A stretch of DNA of 64,000 bases. Source: Halomonas maura. GTDB taxonomy: Bacteria; Pseudomonadota; Gammaproteobacteria; Pseudomonadales; Halomonadaceae. The notes beneath the pieces are model-generated. The model made no database searches. It saw only the letters and a program-made list of their open reading frames with translations, and was not told where the DNA came from. This document shows positions 7,496 through 13,975 of the stretch, piece by piece (the stretch's first letter is position 1; each line of letters begins with the position of its first letter). The position numbers and the translations under genes were made by a program. The stretch lies in the NCBI RefSeq assembly GCF_030409305.1, contig NZ_JAUFPQ010000017.1:256106-320105 (forward strand), written 5' to 3'.

Positions 7496-8845
7496 ATGGA
7501 AATCCAAAACAAGGCCAACAGGATACGCTTGTTCAACTGGAAGATGCCGCAGATGCGCGCCTTCCACTTCTCCTGGTTCGCCTTCCACATCTGCTTCTTC
7601 GGCTGGTTCGGTATCGCCCCCCTGATGGCGGTGGTGCGTGACGACCTCGGCCTGACCAAGACCCAGATCGGCAACACCATCATCGCCTCGGTGGCCATCA
7701 CCGTGATCGTGCGCCTGGCCATCGGCGTGCTCTGCGACAAGATCGGCCCGCGCCGCGCCTATACCTGGCTGCTGTGCCTGGGCTCGCTGCCGGTGATGTG
7801 CATCGGCTTCGCCGACAGCTTCGAATCCTTCTTCCTGGCTCGCCTGGCCATCGGTGCCATCGGCGCTTCCTTCGTGATCACCCAGTACCACACCTCGGTG
7901 ATGTTCGCGCCCAACGTGGTGGGCACCGCCAACGCCACCTCGGCCGGCTGGGGCAACCTGGGCGGCGGCACCACCCAGATCCTGATGCCACTGATCTTCT
8001 CCGGCATCCTGATGCTCGGCGTCAACGAGGCGCTCGGCTGGCGGCTGGCCATGGTGGTGCCCGGTATCGTGCTGTTCCTCACCGGTATCGCCTACTACTT
8101 CTTCACCCAGGACGCGCCCAACGGCAACTTCGACGAACTGCGCGCACGCGGCGAACTGCCCGCGGCAGACGGTGAGCACGGCATGGGTGCCAGCTTCGCC
8201 ACCGCCGCCAAGGACATCCGTGTCTGGGCCCTGTTCGTGGTCTATGCCGCCTGCTTCGGCGTCGAGCTGACCATCAACAACATCGCCGCCATCTACTTCT
8301 TCGACAACTTCGGCCTGACGCTGGCCACCGCCGGCATGATCGCCGGCCTGTTCGGCCTGATGAACCTCTTCGCCCGCACCCTGGGCGGCATCTTCTCCGA
8401 CCTCTTCGCCCGCAACTCGGGCCTCAAGGGCCGGGTGCGCTGGCTGTTCATCGCCATGCTCTGCGAGGGCGTGGCCCTGATGTTCTTCTCGCAGATGCAT
8501 GTCCTGGCGCTCGCCATCGGCATCATGCTGGTGTTCAGCCTCTTCGTGCAGATGGCCGAGGGCGCCACCTTCGGCGTGGTGCCGTTCATCAACAAGAAGG
8601 CGCTGGGCGCGGTGGCCGGCATCGTCGGCGCGGGCGGCAACGCCGGCGCCGTGGCCGCCGGCTTCCTGTTCCGCTCCGAGGCCCTGACCTACCAGCAAGG
8701 CCTGTTCTACCTCGGGGTGGCGGTGATCATCGCCTCGCTGTGCGCCCTGGTGGTGCGCTTCTCCCCCGAGGTCGAGGCCGAGGAGAGCGCCGCCTACCAG
8801 GATGCGGCCGGTGCCGAGCCCTCGGCGGCCCTGTCGCTGCGCTGA
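7496..8845 (+). CDS. narK: NarK-type nitrate/nitrite transporter (MFS)
   Basis: A 449-residue major-facilitator protein with about twelve membrane helices. Nitrate-porter features include GWFGIAPLM in helix 1, the GPRRAYTWLL loop after helix 2, and the glycine-rich segments GWGNLGGGTTQ and GIVGAGGNAGAV, which match the two NNP nitrate signatures. It imports nitrate for assimilation. The ATG at 7496 follows GAGG at 7484; the in-frame ATG at 7472 lacks a site. It is monocistronic with a hairpin after it. The sigma-54-like promoter and ANTAR-like loop upstream place it in the NasTS regulon rather than in respiratory nitrate metabolism. Confidence 0.93.
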   Translation: MEIQNKANRIRLFNWKMPQMRAFHFSWFAFHICFFGWFGIAPLMAVVRDDLGLTKTQIGNTIIASVAITVIVRLAIGVLCDKIGPRRAYTWLLCLGSLPVMCIGFADSFESFFLARLAIGAIGASFVITQYHTSVMFAPNVVGTANATSAGWGNLGGGTTQILMPLIFSGILMLGVNEALGWRLAMVVPGIVLFLTGIAYYFFTQDAPNGNFDELRARGELPAADGEHGMGASFATAAKDIRVWALFVVYAACFGVELTINNIAAIYFFDNFGLTLATAGMIAGLFGLMNLFARTLGGIFSDLFARNSGLKGRVRWLFIAMLCEGVALMFFSQMHVLALAIGIMLVFSLFVQMAEGATFGVVPFINKKALGAVAGIVGAGGNAGAVAAGFLFRSEALTYQQGLFYLGVAVIIASLCALVVRFSPEVEAEESAAYQDAAGAEPSAALSLR

Positions 8846-8889
8846 GCCCCATCCCACCGGGGGGCAGGGACGCCCCACCACCCTCGCCA

Positions 8890-8919
8890 CGCCATCGCCG
8901 CTTCACCGCGGCGGTGGCG
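8890..8919 (+). terminator. Rho-independent terminator after narK
   Basis: A 12-bp GC stem (CGCCATCGCCGC / GCGGCGGTGGCG, one G-T wobble) with a 6-base loop is followed by TTCGCGTTT. It lies 44 bases after the narK stop and before the next promoter. Confidence 0.7.
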
Positions 8920-8988
8920 TTCGCGTTTGCAGGCGGCCGCGGTTCTGGCCATGCTGGAAGCGGGTAATGACCCGAAAGGGAGAGCCGC

Positions 8989-9681
8989 ATGGTGGATCGT
9001 GTATTCCTGATCACGGGGGCGTCCAGCGGGATCGGCGCGGCCACCGCCCGGGCCGCGTCCCGGGAGGGCTACAAGCTGGTGCTGGCCGCCCGCTCCGAGG
9101 CACGCCTGGCCGGCCTCGCCCAGGAGCTCGGTCCCGAGAATGTGCTGGCCGTCGGCACGGACGTGACCGACATGGCCGCCCAGCAGGCCATGGTGGAGCA
9201 GGCGCTGGAGCGTTTCGGCCGTCTCGATGTGGTCTTCGCCAATGCCGGCCGCGGCGGCTCCCCCGGCGGCTTCAGCGGGGCCGACCACCAGGCCTGGCGC
9301 GACATGATCCTCACCAATATCTACGCGGTGGGCCTCACCGTGCAGGCCACCCTGCCGGCCCTGCGCAAGAGCCACGGCCATGTGCTGATCACCGGCTCCG
9401 CCGCCGGCCGCGCCACCATCCCCGGCTCCATGTACGGGGCCACCAAGTGGGCGGTGACCGGGCTCGGCTACAACCTGCGCGAGGAGTTGCGTGGCAGCGG
9501 CATTCGCGTGACCCTGATCGAGCCCGGCATGGTCGACACGCCCTTCTTCGACGAGCCCCCCGAGCATGCCCTGCATGACAGGGACATCGCCGAGGCGGTG
9601 CTCTACGCGGTCGGCCAGCCCGAGCACGTGGACGTCAACGAGATCCTGGTGCGCCCCAGGCCGCCCCTGGATGATGACTGA
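8989..9681 (+). CDS. SDR-family oxidoreductase
   Basis: A 230-residue classical SDR: TGASSGIG at residues 9-16, ANAG around 84-87, catalytic S137, Y149 and K153. It is of the clan related to serine 3-dehydrogenase and YdfG-like enzymes that act on 3-hydroxy acids or carbonyls, but the substrate cannot be set. GGGAG precedes the ATG by about six bases. It is followed within 35 bases by a peroxiredoxin and then a GFA-family gene, all co-oriented, which suggests a small stress or detoxification operon. It is distinct in sequence from the rhamnose dehydrogenase at the start of the window. Confidence 0.85.
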   Translation: MVDRVFLITGASSGIGAATARAASREGYKLVLAARSEARLAGLAQELGPENVLAVGTDVTDMAAQQAMVEQALERFGRLDVVFANAGRGGSPGGFSGADHQAWRDMILTNIYAVGLTVQATLPALRKSHGHVLITGSAAGRATIPGSMYGATKWAVTGLGYNLREELRGSGIRVTLIEPGMVDTPFFDEPPEHALHDRDIAEAVLYAVGQPEHVDVNEILVRPRPPLDDD

Positions 9682-9716
9682 CGCCACCCTTCCCCCATGA
9701 CCACAGGAGCCACACC

Positions 9717-10205
9717 ATGACGATCGCCATCGGTGACCGCCTTCCCGACATCACCATCAAGACCAATGGCCCCGAGGGACCGAAAGACCTGTCCACCGGC
9801 GACTTCTTCGCCGGCCGTCGGGTGGTGCTGTTCGCCGTCCCCGGCGCCTTCACCCCGGGCTGTTCCAACACCCACATGCCGGGCTTCGTGGTCCGCGCCG
9901 ACGACATCCTCGACGCCGGTGCCGATGCCATCGGCTGCCTGGCGGTGAACGATGCCTTCGTGATGGGCGCCTGGCAGAGGGACCAGAACGCCGGACGCTT
10001 CACCATGCTGGCCGACGGCAATGCCGACTTCACCCGGGCCCTGGGCCTGGAGATGGATGCCAGCGCCGGGGGCATGGGCACCCGCAGCAAGCGCTTCGCA
10101 CTGATTGCCGACGACGGGGTGGTCGAGTACCTCGGCGTCGATACCCAGAAGGGGGTGATCGAGGCCAGCAGCGCCGACACCCTCCTCGCCCGACTCAAGG
10201 ACTGA
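9717..10205 (+). CDS. Peroxiredoxin, Prx5 type
   Basis: A 162-residue thiol peroxidase with the signature PGAFTPGCSNTHMPGF; C49 is the peroxidatic cysteine, and the later CLAVNDAFVMGAW is typical of the Prx5/AhpE-like group. It reduces H2O2 and organic peroxides in the cytosol, with glutathione or glutaredoxin as the likely reductant in proteobacteria. AGGAG precedes the ATG. No fused glutaredoxin domain is present; some bacterial relatives carry one. It sits between the SDR and the GFA protein in an apparent operon. Confidence 0.92.
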   Translation: MTIAIGDRLPDITIKTNGPEGPKDLSTGDFFAGRRVVLFAVPGAFTPGCSNTHMPGFVVRADDILDAGADAIGCLAVNDAFVMGAWQRDQNAGRFTMLADGNADFTRALGLEMDASAGGMGTRSKRFALIADDGVVEYLGVDTQKGVIEASSADTLLARLKD

Positions 10206-10238
10206 CCCGCGGCCGCGGCCCGTACCGAGGAGACGACC

Positions 10239-10667
10239 ATGCACGATGCCATGACCCTACGCGGCAGCTGCCTGTGCGGCGCCGTGACCCTGGCGGTGGA
10301 GGCCGCCCGCCAGAACATCGGCGCCTGCCATTGCCGAATGTGTCGCACCTGGGGCGGCGGCCCGCTGCTGGCCCTGGAGTCGGTCTCCCGGGTCGAGATC
10401 GAGGGCGAGAACAGCGTGACCGTGTTCGCCTCCTCGGACTGGGCCGAACGCGCCTTCTGCCGCCATTGCGGCACCCACCTCTTCTATCGACTGAGAACCG
10501 GCGAGCACTACGCCGTGCCGGCGGGGCTGGTCGATGACGGGGAAGCCTGGACCTTCGATACCCAGATCTTCATCGACGAGAAGCCGCCCTGGTATCACTT
10601 CGCCAACGTCACCCGCGACCTGACCGGACGCGAGGTCTTCGAGGCGTTCACGGCGAGCAAGGAGTGA
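10239..10667 (+). CDS. GFA-family (Mss4-like fold) zinc protein
   Basis: A 142-residue protein with the GFA metal-binding pattern: CLCG at residues 11-14, CHCRMC around 30-35 and CRHCGTHLFY in the second half. The family was named after a glutathione-dependent formaldehyde-activating enzyme, but that activity is doubtful for most members, so I call only the fold. GAGGAG precedes the ATG. It is the last gene of the SDR-peroxiredoxin-GFA run, followed by a strong hairpin. The function is unknown, probably detoxification or thiol chemistry. Confidence 0.85.
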   Translation: MHDAMTLRGSCLCGAVTLAVEAARQNIGACHCRMCRTWGGGPLLALESVSRVEIEGENSVTVFASSDWAERAFCRHCGTHLFYRLRTGEHYAVPAGLVDDGEAWTFDTQIFIDEKPPWYHFANVTRDLTGREVFEAFTASKE

Positions 10668-10673
10668 GCGCGC

Positions 10674-10704
10674 CCCGGGACCGCGCGATATCGGCGGTCC
10701 CGGG
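10674..10704 (+). terminator. Hairpin ending the SDR-peroxiredoxin-GFA run
   Basis: Perfect 11-bp arms CCCGGGACCGC and GCGGTCCCGGG flank a 9-base loop, starting seven bases after the GFA stop. No T tract follows, so termination is inferred from the position and stem strength. Confidence 0.55.
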
Positions 10705-10862
10705 AACGACACGCCTCCCTTCCACCGCTGCGACCGCGCCACGGCATGCCCTGACCGAAACGGGTGACGCCCGCCGTCCCGGCTGGCTATATTAAGAAAG
10801 CATGAATGAGCGAAGGCGACCGACGTCGAGGACGACCTCGACCACAGGCAAGGAGACCCCTG

Positions 10863-11717
10863 ATGCGACACCTCTTCACCCTGGCATGCCTGGCCGCAGG
10901 CCTGATGGCGGGCACGGCCGGCGCCCAGGCACAGACCGAGCCCTCGCCCGGCGACGAGCAGGTCACGATCCAGTCCGGGCCACGCGTGGTCGGTGAGGTC
11001 TTCGAGTATGCCACCGGCGGCACCACCTATCAGGGCTACCTGGCGCACAATGCCAGCATCGACCAGCCGCAACCGGCGGTGCTGGTGGTGCATGAATGGT
11101 GGGGGCTGGACAGCTATGCCCGCGCCCGGGCCGATCAGCTGGCTGCGCTCGGCTTCGTGGCCCTGGCGGTGGACATGTACGGCGATGGCAAGCTGGCCGG
11201 ACATCCCACCGAGGCCCAGGCATTCTCCAGCCGGGTAATGCAGGACTGGCCGGCGGCACGCGCCAGGCTCGAGGCGGCGATGGCCAGGCTGGGCGAGCAT
11301 CCGGCGGTGGCCGATGGCGGCATGGCGGCGATCGGCTACTGTTTCGGCGGCAGCGTGGTGATGAACATGGCGCTGTCCGGCATGCCGCTCGAGGCCGCCA
11401 TCAGCTTTCATGGGGGCCCGACGATGGCGGTGAAGATGCCCCAGGCCTTCGAGGGCAGCGTGCGCATCCACAACGGCGCCGAGGACGGCTTCGTCGCCCG
11501 CGACGACCTGGTGGCAATGGCCAGCGCCCTCGAGGCCCAGGGCGCCGATGTCGAGGTGACGAACTATCCCTCGGCCAAGCACGGCTTCACGAATCCCGAG
11601 GCGGACGCGCTGGCCACCCAGCACGACCTGCCGCTGGCCTATGATGCCGCCGCCGATGCCGCCTCCTGGCAGGCGGCGCTGCTGACCCTGGACGCCGCCC
11701 TCAACGACAACGACTGA
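10863..11717 (+). CDS. Secreted dienelactone hydrolase-family protein
   Basis: A 284-residue alpha/beta hydrolase with an N-terminal signal peptide (residues 1-24, HLFTLACLAAGLMAG then GAQAQ). DLH features are HEWWGL near residue 77, nucleophile C160 in GYCFGG, and the histidine in AKHGFTNP near the C-terminus. Typical DLH enzymes are cytosolic; export to the periplasm is seen in a widespread subgroup of unknown substrate. The ATG at 10863 follows AAGGAG; the earlier in-frame start at 10806 has no such site. It is monocistronic. Hydrolysis of an ester or lactone is likely. Confidence 0.88.
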   Translation: MRHLFTLACLAAGLMAGTAGAQAQTEPSPGDEQVTIQSGPRVVGEVFEYATGGTTYQGYLAHNASIDQPQPAVLVVHEWWGLDSYARARADQLAALGFVALAVDMYGDGKLAGHPTEAQAFSSRVMQDWPAARARLEAAMARLGEHPAVADGGMAAIGYCFGGSVVMNMALSGMPLEAAISFHGGPTMAVKMPQAFEGSVRIHNGAEDGFVARDDLVAMASALEAQGADVEVTNYPSAKHGFTNPEADALATQHDLPLAYDAAADAASWQAALLTLDAALNDND

Positions 11718-11775
11718 GCGGACGAGGCCCCATCGGGCGTTCCCGCCGTCGACACCGTTGCACGGTGATCAAGCG

Positions 11776-11913
11776 TCACTGCTGGGCGTGGCCGAGGTCG
11801 GGCAGCGGAAGATCCATGCCGGCGCGGGCCCGGGTTCGCCGCCGGTGCCTCTCGATGTCGCGGTCGAGTGCCTCGTCAACTTGCCATCGAGCAAAGGGCC
11901 AGTCTGACGACAT
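11776..11913 (-). CDS. 45-residue ORF coupled to the cupin gene, unknown function
   Basis: The ATG overlaps the stop of the upstream cupin gene by one base (TGATG), so translation is likely coupled. The product starts MSSDWPFARWQVDEALDRDI, then has an arginine-rich RHRRRTRARAG segment and ends DLPLPDLGHAQQ. It is hydrophilic with a basic helix in the middle, no signal peptide and no cysteine. I do not recognise a family. The main support is the start/stop overlap and sensible composition; comparative evidence is needed to call it a gene. Confidence 0.45.
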   Translation of the reverse strand: MSSDWPFARWQVDEALDRDIERHRRRTRARAGMDLPLPDLGHAQQ

Positions 11914-12482
11914 CACACGGCATCGACCCCGAGATGATCGATGATCCAATTGGATTCCTCGAACCGACGCATGGCGTGTTCGGTAGTCCAGCGCTGCTCA
12001 TCGAGCGTTTCCGGGTCCCATTCGCTGCGCTCTACGGCGAAGAAGTCGCCTGCGTAGATATGGATCGCCGCGGTCAAACGGGGAATCGGGTTGATCACCG
12101 AATGAATGATGTCGTGCTTCAGCGGCGCGGCGTCACCGGCGGCCAGTGCCTTGGCGCCCACTGCCTCGATGTGCCCGTTCCGGCTTGAAAGCCGCCGCCA
12201 GAAAATATTGTCTTCGCGACCGGTATAGATGCCGATCACCGCCCACATTCGATGGTCGTGTGGCATGAGCGTCATGTAAGGCGCCCACACCATGTTGATG
12301 ATGGTCAGATCCTCCGAGCGATAGAGCGGGTAGAGCCCGCCGCGTGTCGGTTCCCCGAGCTCCTTGAGAATGGCGGCCGGATCGGAAACCGCTCTCGCGA
12401 CCACTTCACGCACCAGCCGGGGGGATTCGTCGGCTGCAAGCGCGCTGCGACAATCGGCGATGAACTGTTCGGTATCGAACAC
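11913..12482 (-). CDS. Cysteine dioxygenase-like cupin protein
   Basis: A 189-residue single-domain double-stranded beta-helix protein of the COG5553/thiol-dioxygenase-like group. The likely metal site is in MPHDHRMWAVIGIYTGREDN (H75, H77, E90) plus a later histidine in HDIIHSVINP. Such proteins are predicted non-heme iron enzymes, some acting on cysteine or 3-mercaptopropionate, but this one lacks enough signature to fix a substrate. It precedes a coupled 45-residue ORF. No convincing ribosome-binding site other than a weak GAGG. The next gene upstream is more than 500 bases away. Confidence 0.72.
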   Translation of the reverse strand: MFDTEQFIADCRSALAADESPRLVREVVARAVSDPAAILKELGEPTRGGLYPLYRSEDLTIINMVWAPYMTLMPHDHRMWAVIGIYTGREDNIFWRRLSSRNGHIEAVGAKALAAGDAAPLKHDIIHSVINPIPRLTAAIHIYAGDFFAVERSEWDPETLDEQRWTTEHAMRRFEESNWIIDHLGVDAV

Positions 12483-12815
12483 GATGGATGCCCTCCTCTA
12501 CCGAGCGCCTCGACCGCCAACCCTGGTGTTGCCGCGAGAGATATTCGGGAACCCACGGTGTCCCGGCCAGTCGTGACGCCTCGTGGAAATACAGGCGACG
12601 AAGTGAGAGATCCCGTAACTTCACCATCGGCCACCTTGATCGATACTTCAAATACCTTCACCTTTGAAGAGTGATGCAGTTTTCGCAGCTCTCGGGAAGC
12701 TTCGCCACCTGACGGCCTCTGTCCCCATGACCGATGCCGGTGGCATTAGCGGGCGGCAGCACCGGTGAACCTGACACGGCCGGCAATTGCGCGAATGATT
12801 CGCGCACGGGAAGTC
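12483..12815. other. Intergenic stretch upstream of the cupin gene
   Basis: Open frames here (for example the minus-strand frame near 12406-12651) match no family I know and have no ribosome-binding site. The promoter of the cupin gene should lie here but no clear box stands out. Together with the adjacent repeat array it forms a 569-base gene-poor gap after cobA. Confidence 0.4.
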
Positions 12816-12920
12816 GAGCGGGGCATACCGTCGTTCGAGCGGGGCATACCGTCGTTCGAGCGGGGCATACCTTCGTTCGAGCGGGGCATACCGTCGTTCG
12901 AGCGGGGCATACCGTCGTTC
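12816..12920. repeat. Tandem array of five 21-bp repeats
   Basis: Five head-to-tail copies of GAGCGGGGCATACCGTCGTT plus C, the third with one T for G, then a 5-base partial copy. The unit is 21 bp, so it keeps frame in all six readings, but none of the frames is a recognised gene. It lies between the cupin gene and cobA, beginning 132 bases beyond the cobA stop. There are no spacers, so it is not a CRISPR array. Confidence 0.97.
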
Positions 12921-13051
12921 GAGCGCATCGGCCGTCGCGCGCAACTGACCTCGCCCGGGCCCGCCACACGGACCTGCCGGCGGCCTCGAGTGGCCCTTCC
13001 AGCATCCTGCCTTGGCATCTCTCCTCGACGGGCCCTGGCGCCCGGCGGCAG

Positions 13052-13975
13052 TCAGTCCTGATGACCCGCCGTCGCCACCGCCGGGCTGGTCTCGACCATA
13101 CTCACCACGCTGCCCACCACGATCAGGCAAGGTGACGGCAAGGGCGTGACCTCGAGGCGCGCCGGCATATCGGCCAGGGTGCCGGTGAGCGCCGCCTGGT
13201 CGGGCAGGCTGGCATTGGCCACCAGCATGATCGGCCAGTCGTCGGGCAGGCCGGCGCCACGCAGGCCGGCACAGATCGCCGCGACCTTGGCCAGGCCCAT
13301 GTAGAACACCAGGGTCTCGTCCCGCCGCGCGAGCGCGGCCCAGTCCGGGGCACCGCCCTCCCGGCACAGCTGGGCGGTGATAAAGCGCAGCTGCTGGGCG
13401 TGGCCGCGGTCGGTGAGCGGAATGCCCATCGACGCACAGGCCGCCGAGGCCGCGGTGATGCCGGGCACGATGTGCGCCGGCACGCCGGCCTCGGCCAGCG
13501 CGGCGAGCTCCTCGCCCATGCGCCCGAACACGCCCGGGTCGCCGCCCTTGAGGCGCACCACCGCCTTGCCCTGTCCGGCCAGCTCGACCAGCAGCGCCCC
13601 GATCTCGGCCTGGGGCACGCTGTGATGGCCCCGGGCCTTGCCCACGTAATAGCGCTCGCGCCCGGCGGGCACCAGGGACAGCACCTCGTCGCCCACCAGG
13701 CGATCGTAGACCACCGCGTCGGCCTGCTGCAGCAACCGGGCCGCCTTGAGGGTCAGCAGCTCCAGATCGCCGCTGCCGGCGCCGACCAGGTAGACGCTGC
13801 CGGCACGGCAGTCTCCTGACAGGGCCAGGCGCGGCGTCTCCGGCGCGTGCCGCGAGACCCACGAGTCGGCCAGCCAACGCGTGGCATCCCGGCCCAGCCG
13901 GACCAGCCCGGAGGGGACGCGTCCCACGACCTCAGACCACTTGGACGGCTTCAGGCGTCTGCTCGGAGCGCGCAT
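13052..13975 (-). CDS. cobA: Uroporphyrinogen-III C-methyltransferase
   Basis: A 307-residue SUMT. After about 58 residues of N-terminal extension the tetrapyrrole methylase domain starts at VYLVGAGSGDLELLTLKA and continues with DAVVYDRLV, VVRLKGGDPGVFGRMGEE and VPGITAASAACA, all SAM-binding or core motifs. It makes precorrin-2, the precursor of the siroheme used by NirB. It overlaps the 3' end of nasA by 44 bases, so co-transcription is expected, and the real start may be internal to the extension. Unlike CysG it has no dehydrogenase/ferrochelatase domain, so those steps must be encoded elsewhere. Confidence 0.93.
   Translation of the reverse strand: MRAPSRRLKPSKWSEVVGRVPSGLVRLGRDATRWLADSWVSRHAPETPRLALSGDCRAGSVYLVGAGSGDLELLTLKAARLLQQADAVVYDRLVGDEVLSLVPAGRERYYVGKARGHHSVPQAEIGALLVELAGQGKAVVRLKGGDPGVFGRMGEELAALAEAGVPAHIVPGITAASAACASMGIPLTDRGHAQQLRFITAQLCREGGAPDWAALARRDETLVFYMGLAKVAAICAGLRGAGLPDDWPIMLVANASLPDQAALTGTLADMPARLEVTPLPSPCLIVVGSVVSMVETSPAVATAGHQD

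Noticed and set aside
12305-12661. A minus-strand gene of about 118 codons upstream of the cupin gene
   Set aside because: It overlaps the cupin start in another frame, has no ribosome-binding site and resembles nothing known.
12816-12920. The 21-bp repeats as a CRISPR array
   Set aside because: Repeats are contiguous with no unique spacers, and no cas genes are present.
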